Of a stretch of DNA of 8,382 nucleotides, positions 1 to 5,654 are shown piece by piece. Under the pieces are notes generated by a model. The model was not told the origin of the DNA, made no database searches, and saw only the letters and a list, made by a program, of their open reading frames with translations. The position numbers and the translations under genes are program-made. Source of the DNA: Thermoflexales bacterium (lineage in GTDB: Bacteria > Chloroflexota > Anaerolineae > B4-G1 > SLSP01); assembly GCA_015486785.1 (NCBI GenBank), contig WFQZ01000172.1, forward strand, positions 1 through 8,382, written 5' to 3'. Each line of letters starts with the position of its first letter. The first letter of the stretch is position 1.

Positions 1-360
1 ATTGAGAATGAGCTACTGGCGGCTATGGTCAAGGCACGAACGGGGCTTTTCAAAGTGAGCCGAATTTTGGGAGACAAGCGTCAAATTGAGCTAGAAGGGT
101 TGGCCGGGGAAGAAGCGCACGTAACTTTGACGGACATCAATTTCAGCCAAACGATGAGAGATGATATGGTTATTTTCTTCCGCCCGATTCATGTAGGAAG
201 GGTTACAATGACATCAGGGATAGCGTTTATTTTCGCTGTCGAGCTGGAGCAGGAATTATTGAGGCGCTGGAAGCGACTCGGACGGAAAGGCAGCGCAGAA
301 CGATATGCTTGGTTCTTCAGGAAAAGCAAACAGAGCGGATTTCAGACAAAGTACGTTTGA
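1..360 (+). CDS. Unidentified protein, C-terminal part (5' end outside window)
   Basis: The frame is open from the first base of the window and ends with TGA at 358-360. There is an ATG at base 25, but no Shine-Dalgarno sequence lies at a useful distance before it and the codons upstream read smoothly (IENELLAA), so this is probably the tail of a longer protein. The visible 119 residues alternate strand-like and helix-like stretches (LFKVSRIL, QIELEGL, VTLTDINFS, MVIFFRPIHVG) and end in a strongly basic tail rich in K and R. A pattern of this type, with 'A-R-T-x-L-F-x-V' then 'SGIAFIF', reminds me of the C-terminal regions of some SEC-C/pRiA4b-neighbour proteins, but I cannot name the family. 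The stop lies 11 bases before the RYYYAAC box of the site at 372-496, the position expected for a gene in an integron-type cassette. Confidence 0.6.
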   Translation: MENELLAAMVKARTGLFKVSRILGDKRQIELEGLAGEEAHVTLTDINFSQTMRDDMVIFFRPIHVGRVTMTSGIAFIFAVELEQELLRRWKRLGRKGSAERYAWFFRKSKQSGFQTKYV

Positions 361-371
361 GGCAATAGGCT

Positions 372-496
372 GCCCAACCACGGCTGCACTTAACCTCGCT
401 TCGCGCTGGGATAGCGACGCGAAAATTGCAAATTTAGGCTATACTGAAACCGTGGTGCATTGCAAACACGGCGGGCGGCTTACACCAACGTTGGGC
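372..496 (+). repeat. attC-like recombination site 1
   Basis: The 125-base element starts with GCCCAAC (372-378, fits RYYYAAC) and ends with GTTGGGC (490-496, fits GTTRRRY); the two boxes are exact reverse complements. The inverted match extends outwards to 10 bases with one mismatch (369-378 against 490-499). The right side, GGCTTA (477-482), seven bases, then GTTGGGC, closely resembles the right simple site of the classical aadA attC as I remember it (GGCTTAA...GTTAGAT). On the left, TAACC at 391-395 can pair with GGcTTA leaving one extrahelical C, which is the type of bulge that attC folding uses. The centre holds an AT-rich palindrome (AAATT-gca-AATTT, 423-435). The pairing between boxes and centre is otherwise weak, so this is a plausible rather than proven attC. 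Confidence 0.5.
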
Positions 497-530
497 AACC
501 TTTGTTTTCCCTCTTAACACGGAAAATCGA

Positions 531-536
531 TACAAT
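531..536 (+). promoter_or_regulatory. Possible -10 element for the toxin-antitoxin pair
   Basis: TACAAT lies 47 bases upstream of the antitoxin ATG, in an AT-rich stretch that immediately follows the right boundary of the first attC-like site. No convincing -35 is present at 16-18 bases; TTGTTT at 502-507 is too far. Toxin-antitoxin cassettes are known to carry their own promoter inside the cassette, and the unusually long 87-base leader between 496 and 584 leaves room for one. The call rests on one hexamer and context only. Confidence 0.3.
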
Positions 537-583
537 AAAGGTGTAGAGAAGTTCTCGCAAACCAGAAATGATGGTGGTGCAAG

Positions 584-835
584 ATGACAGTACAACAAGT
601 AACGATTGATGTGCCGGAAAAGGTGCTTCTAGCTGAGAAGATGGACACTAACGCATTTGGGCGTGAATTGCGCGTGCTGGCAGCAGTCAAGATGTACGAA
701 CTGGGACGGTTGACAAGCGGGCGAGCGGCAGAACTGGCGGGCATGAGCCGGGTTGAGTTTCTGTTAGCGTTGGCGCATTACAACGTCTTTCCTTTCGCGT
801 CTGAGTTAGAGGAATTAGAAGCTGAGTATGCCTGA
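584..835 (+). CDS. UPF0175 family antitoxin
   Basis: The 83-residue protein matches the UPF0175 pattern: a short N-terminal strand (VTIDVPEKVL), then FGRELRVLAAVKMYELGRL (residues 25-43), then SGRAAELAGMSRVEFLLAL (45-63), which reads as a helix-turn-helix, and a Y-N-V-x-P-F turn near 66-71. Members of this family are small DNA-binding proteins usually paired with a DUF3368 PIN-like partner and considered its antitoxin. The gene does exactly that here: its last eight bases, ATGCCTGA, overlap the start of the DUF3368 gene, so the two are probably translationally coupled. The ATG is preceded by GGTGG seven bases upstream. The acidic tail (ELEELEAEYA) could be the toxin-contacting segment, which is inference. 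The antitoxin probably represses its own operon, but no clear operator is seen. Confidence 0.88.
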   Translation: MTVQQVTIDVPEKVLLAEKMDTNAFGRELRVLAAVKMYELGRLTSGRAAELAGMSRVEFLLALAHYNVFPFASELEELEAEYA

Positions 836-1310
836 AGCCATCAGCAACACATCGCCACTGCTGTATTTATATCGGATCGGCAAACTTGAACTTCTGCCAC
901 GATTGTTCGACGAAGTATTAACCGTGCCTGCGGTAGTGGAGGAATTGAGAGCGGGAAAAAGAAAAGGATACGATGTGCCGTCAGCAGAGATGTACGCCTG
1001 GCTGAAAATTGTGTCTCCGCAACAAGTGCCGTCGGAGTGGTTAGCGAGCGATTTAGGCAAAGGCGAATTGGAGACAATGGCCTTGGCGCTGGAGCAGCGA
1101 GAGAAGATGGTGATTCTTGATGACGCGCTGGCGCGTCGGATAGCACAAGCGGCAGGGTTAAAAGTGTGGGGCACATTACGGGTACTATTGGAAGCCAAGA
1201 AGAGAAAGTTGTTACCCACGATGTCCACAGTGGTAGAGGAACTGAGACAGTCGGGGATGTGGATTTCAGATGACGTGTGTCAGAGAGTAATGAAACTGGC
1301 AGGTGAATGA
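828..1310 (+). CDS. DUF3368 PIN-like toxin (putative RNase)
   Basis: The 160-residue protein has the DUF3368/PIN layout: ISNTSPLLYL (residues 5-14) on the first strand, VPAVVEEL (33-40) with acidic E38/E39, SDLGKGELE (74-82) with D75 and E80, and VILDDALARR (95-104) with D98/D99, then WGTLRVLLEAKKR (114-126). PIN domains use a cluster of acidic residues to bind Mg2+/Mn2+ and cut RNA; the later acidic positions are intact here. The first-strand aspartate is replaced by N7 (S-N-T-S-P), a variant I recall as frequent within DUF3368, so it does not prove inactivity. Expression is coupled to the upstream antitoxin by an 8-base overlap. The stop is followed after 14 bases by the second attC-like site. 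Chromosomal cassette arrays often hold toxin-antitoxin pairs that stabilise the array. Toxic activity and target are not shown by the sequence. Confidence 0.85.
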   Translation: MPEAISNTSPLLYLYRIGKLELLPRLFDEVLTVPAVVEELRAGKRKGYDVPSAEMYAWLKIVSPQQVPSEWLASDLGKGELETMALALEQREKMVILDDALARRIAQAAGLKVWGTLRVLLEAKKRKLLPTMSTVVEELRQSGMWISDDVCQRVMKLAGE

Positions 1311-1324
1311 GCAAAAGGTGGGTT

Positions 1325-1457
1325 GCCCAACCCCGCGTCACCCTGACCCGCCTGTCGGCGGAAGGTAAGCGGCGCGAAATTTGCCCCGCTGTGGTTCTGG
1401 AAAAATTGTCTCGGATTGCCCGGCACGGCGGGCGGGTGATGCTCACGCTAGGTTGTG
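1325..1457 (+). repeat. attC-like recombination site 2 (degenerate right box)
   Basis: The element begins with GCCCAAC (1325-1331) and is alignable to site 1 through three blocks: GCCCAACC, GCGAAATTTGC (1374-1384) and CACGGCGGGCGG (1424-1435), with spacings differing by only two bases. Its arms form an imperfect stem: GCGTCACCC-tga-CCCGCC (1335-1352) pairs with GGCGGG-cGGGTGATGC (1427-1442). The right boundary reads GTTGTGA (1452-1458), which departs from GTTRRRY at two positions, so recombination competence is doubtful. The GGTTGCCCAAC at 1321-1331 is the exact reverse complement of 490-500, so the toxin-antitoxin unit is framed by an 11-base inverted repeat. Confidence 0.42.
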
Positions 1458-1478
1458 ATCTCACTGTAAACAATATGG

Positions 1479-2627
1479 ATGAATCATAAAGAGATACAAA
1501 TGTTACAGTCTGTTAATGTTTCTTTGCTGAACGAGCAACTTGAGAAGCTCTCAATTGATTTTAGAGTGAAACCTTTGGGAGATGGAACAAAATTCTACTG
1601 GCTTTATGGTCCTGACAATTCATATGCCATGAAAGTCAAGCGTGACTTTGTCTTAGAATTTCAAACTGCTGTGATGGACAACCTGGAAGATCCTCGTGAC
1701 TTATGTGGATTGTTTAGTGGATTTGAGGCTAATGTTAAAAGTTCCTTTGCCCTATACTCATACTCAGGTTTTTTAACAAAAGATTATGCTGAGTTTTACA
1801 TAGATTATAGTGGCATTACACAAGATCATAGTAATGGGGATGTTTCTGCTCCTTCCCCCTTTTCTATAGGGGATGTTTCTGTCAAATTATCTACATCCTC
1901 ATCAATGTTGTATTTTCTATACCCAGGTTTTGAGATCGAATTCAACAGTCATATCACGATCAAATTAAAAGGAACTTCTAAAGACAGTGTTGAAGATGAT
2001 TTGTGTGCTGCTCTTCATTACTTAAGCCTCATATCGCCATCTCTGTATGGGGATATACCAACTATTGTAGCAGCTTATCCAGAAGAACTCTTGTCTGATG
2101 ATGACGATCAAAACGATGTAAAACTTGAGAAATCAGAGTTGGCCAAACCATCGCATCCAATTGCACTTAGATACTTCTATTATGCAGATTTACTCTGGGG
2201 AGAAGAACGGTTGCTTTACTATTACAAAGTGCTTGAATACTTTTTCGATATTGCATGGCGAATGAAGATAATCGATTTGGTACGAGAAAGTGGTGAGAAC
2301 ATAGAAGAACTGGCTCATCAATTAGAGCGACATCAACCCAAAATAGAGAAGGACTATTTATATTTTGTTTTTGAGCGCATTCAGACTGATAAAATGTGGG
2401 ATTATGTGACACGAAGCGGTTTTTCTAGAAGAGATTTACGGAAATTAACTGAAAATGTTTATAGTGTAAGAAATAAAGTTGCACACGGTAAAGAAACCGA
2501 TAATTTCAAGACTATTGTACCAAGCATTATATCCGATTCAGAAGTGCATAGAACTATCACAATTTTTAGATTCTTGGCAGAGTTGGCCTTAAGTAAACTA
2601 GGAAACGTAGATTCTGTGGGTAACTAG
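1479..2627 (+). CDS. HEPN-type protein with R-x4-H motif, ApeA-like C-terminal region
   Basis: The 382-residue protein is not identified over its N-terminal 225 residues, which look beta-rich and acidic (DDDDQNDVKLEKSE near 207-220). The C-terminal part is HEPN-like: a helix with RYFYYADLLW (231-240), then LLYYYKVLEYFFDIAW (245-260), and finally VYSVRNKVAHGKE (327-339). This contains R331-N-K-V-A-H336, the R-x4-6-H signature of HEPN ribonucleases, in the 'RN..AHG' form I know from ApeA-like and related defence proteins. HEPN proteins commonly act as RNases in toxin-antitoxin, abortive-infection and CRISPR systems; activity here is inference. ATG 1479 has no clear ribosome-binding site, whereas the in-frame ATG at 1500 follows AAAGAG by six bases and may be the true start (375 residues). 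Base use is foreign to its neighbours: 20 of 60 bases are G/C at 2221-2280, against 40 of 60 at 3421-3480 in mgtE. The stop lies three bases before an attC-like box. Confidence 0.62.
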   Translation: MNHKEIQMLQSVNVSLLNEQLEKLSIDFRVKPLGDGTKFYWLYGPDNSYAMKVKRDFVLEFQTAVMDNLEDPRDLCGLFSGFEANVKSSFALYSYSGFLTKDYAEFYIDYSGITQDHSNGDVSAPSPFSIGDVSVKLSTSSSMLYFLYPGFEIEFNSHITIKLKGTSKDSVEDDLCAALHYLSLISPSLYGDIPTIVAAYPEELLSDDDDQNDVKLEKSELAKPSHPIALRYFYYADLLWGEERLLYYYKVLEYFFDIAWRMKIIDLVRESGENIEELAHQLERHQPKIEKDYLYFVFERIQTDKMWDYVTRSGFSRRDLRKLTENVYSVRNKVAHGKETDNFKTIVPSIISDSEVHRTITIFRFLAELALSKLGNVDSVGN

Positions 2628-2630
2628 ACA

Positions 2631-2817
2631 ACCTAACAAGCATATGCAGCGACACCGCTTACGCTGCGGTAGCGGCGGTCTGCGTGTCCGTAGGTAGTTT
2701 TCTTGCAAGGTTACCCGCTTCGTGTCGCATCGCGACTGATGCGCTAGCTGTTTTCTCGGCAGGCTTTCCCCGCTGCAAGATCAGCTAGCGGATGTCGCTT
2801 GCCGGAGGCATATGCTT
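2631..2817 (+). repeat. attC-like site 3 / long bulged palindrome
   Basis: ACCTAAC (2631-2637, fits RYYYAAC) opens three bases after the HEPN gene stop. The outer arm AAGCATATGC (2638-2647) is exactly complementary to GCATATGCTT (2808-2817). The pairing continues inwards: GC-AGCGACA-CCGC (2646-2658) matches GCGGaTGTCGCTtGC (2788-2802), interrupted on the right by unpaired bases (CGGAG), as in attC folds. Local hairpins lie inside: ACCGC/GCGGT (2654-2670) and GTCGC/GCGAC (2724-2736). No GTTRRRY box follows the right arm (it reads TCAGCCC), so the site may be decayed and may mark the end of the array against the convergent trmO operon. No gene is seen between 2628 and 2870. Confidence 0.42.
2742..2790. 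repeat. 9-base inverted repeat inside site 3
   Basis: CGCTAGCTG (2742-2750) and CAGCTAGCG (2782-2790) are perfect reverse complements separated by 31 bases. The pair is nested within the large palindrome at 2631-2817 and lies between two convergent genes, so it could be part of the folded recombination site or help to stop transcription from either side. No T-run follows it on either strand, so it is not called a terminator. Confidence 0.5.
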
Positions 2818-2870
2818 TCAGCCCCCGCTCGCCAGCTTGCTCATCGTTGCCGCCGTTTGAAAGTCGCAAC

Positions 2871-3350
2871 TTACTGAAAGCGGCGGTCGGATCGGTGGGT
2901 GCGGACTTGCGCTTGCACTCGCTCCAGCCAGCCCACGCGGACGTCCGTGGCGTGGACGAAGGCGGGCACGTAGGGTTTGAGGTCGAGCAACGGCGTACCG
3001 TCCAGCACGTCCACGTTTTCAATGCGCAGACGCGCCCCCTCCACGGCGAGCAAGCGCACCACGGACATCCCCAGCGGGTTGGGACGTTTGGGGGCGCGGG
3101 TGGCGAAGATGCCGCGCGGTTCGCTATCCATAAAGGGCACCACGCGCAATTTCGCCTCCTGCACGCGGTGGAAGTGGTAGAGCAAGATCACGTGGGAAAA
3201 TCCATCCAAGTCTTGCAGCCCGGCGGCAAATTGCGGGTAGATTTCCACCTCGCCACGGATGCCGAGCGCGCCGCTAGGCTGGATGGGCATCGCGGCGATG
3301 TCGTGGAACGGGCTGTGAATGATGCCAATGGGATGATAGGTAATATCCAT
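2871..3350 (-). CDS. trmO: tRNA (N6-threonylcarbamoyladenosine(37)-N6)-methyltransferase TrmO
   Basis: The 159-residue protein is a clear TsaA/TrmO family member: IGIIHSPF (residues 8-15), GFSHVILLYHFHR (50-62), RGIFATRAPKRPNPLGMSVV (79-98) and VDVLDGTPLLDLKPYVP (113-129), all in family order and at typical length. TrmO uses S-adenosylmethionine to add an N6-methyl group to t6A at position 37 of ACY-decoding threonine tRNAs, a small decoding refinement in the cytoplasm; it has a beta-barrel fold rather than a Rossmann fold. The chosen ATG is preceded by GGAGG five bases upstream; an in-frame TTG four codons earlier overlaps that ribosome-binding site and is rejected. The gene is last in a minus-strand operon, 31 bases after mgtE. 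Its 3' end abuts the repeat-rich edge of the cassette-like region, but the protein appears complete. Confidence 0.93.
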   Translation of the reverse strand: MDITYHPIGIIHSPFHDIAAMPIQPSGALGIRGEVEIYPQFAAGLQDLDGFSHVILLYHFHRVQEAKLRVVPFMDSEPRGIFATRAPKRPNPLGMSVVRLLAVEGARLRIENVDVLDGTPLLDLKPYVPAFVHATDVRVGWLERVQAQVRTHRSDRRFQ

Positions 3351-3381
3351 ACGCTCCTCCAAGAAAGATCGGACAGGAACT

Positions 3382-4746
3382 TCACAGGTGCAAGATGACC
3401 TGGGCGACGGTCAAGTAGATGAAGAGGCCGGTAGCGTCCACCAGCGTGCTCATCATCGGGCCGGAGATGAGCGCGGGATCGACGCCCAGCATCGTCGCCA
3501 GGAGCGGCAGCAGCGAGCCAACGCTGTTGGCCCAGAAGACGATCAGGAACATCGCTACGGCGATGGTCAACCCCATCGCCGCGTTGCCGTCAAAAGTCCA
3601 CGCGCGGAGGAAGCCCACCGCGCCGACCAGTGCCCCCAGCACCAGCCCCACTTGGATTTCGTGCCACAGCACTTTGAGCACGTCCCGCTTATCCACCTCG
3701 CCGACGCCCAAGGCACGGATGATGGTGGCGGTGGTCTGCGATCCGGCGTTCCCGCCCGTGCCGATGAGCATCGGGATGAAGAAGGACAGCGAGACCATCT
3801 TGCTGAGCGTGCCTTCAAAGTGCTTGAGCACGTTGGCGGTGAGCATACTGGTGACGAAAAGGATCAGCAGCCACCCCACGCGGCTGCGAGCCACGTACCA
3901 AGCCGAGGTGAGCAGGTACGGCTTATCCAGCGGGGCCGAACCGGCCATCTTTTGGATGTCTTCGGTGGCCTCTTCCTCAATCACGTCCACGATGTCATCA
4001 ATGGTGATCACACCGGCCAAATGTCGGTTTTCGTCCACCACCGGCAGCGCGGTCAAGTCATAGTGACTCATCAACTGGGCGCAGGTCTCCTGGTCGGCAT
4101 CCAGCGGCACGCTGACGATGTTGCGATCCATTATGTCCTGCACCTCGGCTTTGGCCGGAGCGCGGAGCAGTTGCAGCAGGCTGACCACGCCCAGCAAACG
4201 GCCTTCCTCGTCCACCACGAAGTAGTGGAAATACTCGCGGGCCGATTCCCAATTGCGGATGGCCGCCAAAGCCCGCTCGACCCACATTTGACGCCCCAAA
4301 GCCAGATATTCGGAGGTCATCAAGCCGCCGGCTGTCTCATCCGGGTGGAGCAGCAGCGGGCGGATACCGTCGCAGCTCTTCATCAACTGGAGGATTCTCA
4401 CCGCCGCGTCCGGGTCCATATCGCCCAGCAAGTCGGCGGCCTCGTCCGGCTCCATCTCGTCAAGGATCGCGGCCAGCTTCTCCGGCGGCAGCCATTTGGC
4501 GATGGCGGCGACCTCCTCATCCTCCAGCTTTTCCAGAATGTCCGCCACATCCTCCAGCGGCAGCCCCTGGAGCACGGCCTTTTGCTCCGCTTCCTCCAGA
4601 TCGCTGAAGATTTCCGCTTGATCGGCGGGGAGCAAGGCCTCCAAGATAATCTGCGCCTTGCGAGGCCGCCCCTCCTCCAGCAGTTGGGAGATGCGGGCGT
4701 GCAGTTGCGCGACCCATGCTTCGTGATCTGTTTCTCGTGCTTCCAT
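3382..4746 (-). CDS. mgtE: Magnesium transporter MgtE
   Basis: The 454-residue protein has the full MgtE architecture. Residues 28-130 form the acidic helical N-domain (repeated 'LP.ED.ADILEKL.DEE', 'MEPDEAADLLGDMD'). Residues 137-265 form a CBS pair (MTSEYLALG, then VVDEEGRLLGVVSL; IMDRNIVSVP, then LPVVDENRHLAGVITIDDI). Residues 285-454 hold five membrane helices with the signature FIPMLIGTGGNAGSQ (323-337) and VDATGLFIYLTVAQ (436-449). D437 corresponds to the pore aspartate D432 of the Thermus thermophilus protein, as I recall it. MgtE is a dimeric inner-membrane Mg2+ channel closed when Mg2+ binds between the N and CBS domains. AAGGAGG lies six bases before the ATG. The gene sits in the middle of a three-gene operon, 32 bases after a membrane protease-like gene. 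The short leader of the operon has no room for a Mg2+ riboswitch. Confidence 0.96.
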   Translation of the reverse strand: MEARETDHEAWVAQLHARISQLLEEGRPRKAQIILEALLPADQAEIFSDLEEAEQKAVLQGLPLEDVADILEKLEDEEVAAIAKWLPPEKLAAILDEMEPDEAADLLGDMDPDAAVRILQLMKSCDGIRPLLLHPDETAGGLMTSEYLALGRQMWVERALAAIRNWESAREYFHYFVVDEEGRLLGVVSLLQLLRAPAKAEVQDIMDRNIVSVPLDADQETCAQLMSHYDLTALPVVDENRHLAGVITIDDIVDVIEEEATEDIQKMAGSAPLDKPYLLTSAWYVARSRVGWLLILFVTSMLTANVLKHFEGTLSKMVSLSFFIPMLIGTGGNAGSQTTATIIRALGVGEVDKRDVLKVLWHEIQVGLVLGALVGAVGFLRAWTFDGNAAMGLTIAVAMFLIVFWANSVGSLLPLLATMLGVDPALISGPMMSTLVDATGLFIYLTVAQVILHL

Positions 4747-4778
4747 CGTTGCCTCCTTGAAAACTACGCCGCCGGGCC

Positions 4779-5540
4779 TCAGGTGTAGATGATCTCCACG
4801 CCCTTGAGGTGCGCGATAAGCCGTTCCAGCAGGAAGATCAGCGCGAAGAACGGCACATCAATCAGCAAAGTCGTGCCGCCCAGGAGCACGATCCAACGCA
4901 GGGCGAGCGTTAGGAACTGCACCGCGTTCCCCAGGATGAGCGAACGATCCCCCAGCCACAGAAAAAGCTCCAGCGCAACCGCCAGCGTGAGTCCCAGCCA
5001 GGGCCAGGCGCGGACATCTGATTTGCTCGGCAGCATGGTGTTGCTGATGGTGAACAGCAGGTAAGCCCACAACCACACATCGGAAACTTGCGTCGTGGTG
5101 CGGAGTTGACGCAACGCCAGCGGCCAATCTCCGGCCCGCAGCGCGGCGAGCATCTCCGGCGTGCCGAAGACGTAATACCCCAGCGCGGCGACCACCGTCC
5201 CGCCGAAAAACAGCGGCGCGGCCCCGATGAGGCTGGAGCGCACAAAATCGGTCTGCTCGACGGTGACAAATCCCAGGCGGATGCGCTTGCCCATCCGTTT
5301 GGGCAGCACGTTGATCTGCCCGATGCGCACCAGCAGCAGCCAAGCCGTGATCGCGTGGCTGATTTCGTGCAAAGCCGCGCCGGGCAACAGCAACAGCGCG
5401 TACAGCCACAACGCAATCTCCGGATCGCCGGTCAACAGGAACATCAACGCCTGGAGATGGCGGTGCAGCCAGCGGTCGGCCAGCAGCAGACATCCCAGGA
5501 CTAAAATCAGCTCCGCCAAAATGATGAGTGCCGGGGTCAT
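4779..5540 (-). CDS. Multi-pass membrane protein with HEISH motif (M50/site-2-protease-like)
   Basis: The 253-residue protein is very hydrophobic with about six membrane segments (roughly residues 4-22, 42-57, 103-123, 155-168, 180-198, 205-240). HEISH at residues 58-62 (H58, E59, H62) within LLPGAALHEISHAITAWLL matches the HExxH zinc-protease motif inside a membrane helix, as in M50 intramembrane metalloproteases. The classical second motif (N-x-x-P-x-x-P-L-D-G) is absent, but N167-TML-P171-SKS-D175 after the fourth helix could supply the third zinc ligand D175. IGAAPLFFGG (105-114) resembles the G-P-L loop of this fold. Catalysis is therefore plausible but unproven. AAAGGAGC lies shortly before ATG 5540; an upstream in-frame GTG at 5576 lies beyond the likely promoter and is rejected. 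First gene of the operon with mgtE and trmO. Neighbour function does not reveal the substrate. Confidence 0.72.
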   Translation of the reverse strand: MTPALIILAELILVLGCLLLADRWLHRHLQALMFLLTGDPEIALWLYALLLLPGAALHEISHAITAWLLLVRIGQINVLPKRMGKRIRLGFVTVEQTDFVRSSLIGAAPLFFGGTVVAALGYYVFGTPEMLAALRAGDWPLALRQLRTTTQVSDVWLWAYLLFTISNTMLPSKSDVRAWPWLGLTLAVALELFLWLGDRSLILGNAVQFLTLALRWIVLLGGTTLLIDVPFFALIFLLERLIAHLKGVEIIYT

Positions 5541-5566
5541 AGGCAGCTCCTTTCCGATGTGCAGCG

Positions 5567-5572
5567 AGTATA
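5567..5572 (-). promoter_or_regulatory. Extended -10 promoter of the membrane protease-mgtE-trmO operon
   Basis: Read on the minus strand the sequence is TGCTATACT, an extended -10 (TGn + TATACT) 26 bases before the ATG at 5540. The hexamer 17 bases upstream (ATTCCC on the minus strand) is a poor -35, which an extended -10 can tolerate. It is placed in a 114-base divergent intergenic region, back to back with the promoter at 5622-5627. Confidence 0.5.
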
Positions 5573-5621
5573 GCACGGAATACGATGGCGGGAATGTGCC
5601 TTTGGCCGCCTGCGTTTGTGC

Positions 5622-5627
5622 TACAAT
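5622..5627 (+). promoter_or_regulatory. Extended -10 promoter of the lipoprotein-protease operon
   Basis: TGCTACAAT is an extended -10 element (TGn + TACAAT), 27 bases before the lipoprotein ATG at 5655. No good -35 is seen; CCTTTG/TTTGGC near 5599-5606 is the nearest candidate. Its centre is 55 bases from that of the opposing -10, so regulators binding between 5573 and 5621 could affect both operons. Confidence 0.5.
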
Positions 5628-5654
5628 GGGAGCACGTTGCGTTGTGGAGGGCCT

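Larger units (their letters stand above)
1..2817 (+). mobile_element. CALIN-like gene-cassette array (three units, no integrase seen)
   Basis: Three consecutive units share one plan: a plus-strand gene or gene pair, a stop codon, then within 3-14 bases an RYYYAAC box opening a long imperfect palindrome. The boxes are GCCCAAC at 372, GCCCAAC at 1325 and ACCTAAC at 2631. Sites 1 and 2 also align with each other along their length: shared GCCCAACC, then GCGAAAnTTGC 47-49 bases later, then CACGGCGGGCGG 48-50 bases later, then GTTG. Established knowledge: attC sites have these boundary boxes, sit just after the cassette gene, and carry diverged arms with bulges. No integrase or attI is visible, so 'cluster of attC sites lacking integrase' is the best label. 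The third site lacks a recognisable GTTRRRY box and the second has only a degenerate one, so an alternative is an unrelated family of palindromic intergenic repeats. Confidence 0.45.

Noticed and set aside
305..517. Plus-strand 70-codon frame covering the first attC-like site
   Set aside because: It begins inside the preceding gene and runs through the repeat; no ribosome-binding site or recognisable protein sequence.
841..1473. Minus-strand open frame over the toxin gene
   Set aside because: It is a shadow of the DUF3368 gene and the following repeat; composition and lack of motifs argue against coding.
2631..2817. tRNA or other known structured RNA gene
   Set aside because: The stems do not form a cloverleaf, and no T-loop (GTTCRA) or acceptor ending is present.
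3388..4788. A 466-codon open frame on the plus strand opposite mgtE
   Set aside because: It is antisense to an unmistakable MgtE, is a low-complexity mix of Q, H, R and G typical of the reverse strand of GC-rich genes, and has no family resemblance.
5541..5566. Mg2+ riboswitch (M-box) upstream of the mgtE operon
   Set aside because: Only about 26 bases lie between the likely -10 and the first start codon, and the intergenic gap before mgtE is 32 bases; neither can hold the structure.
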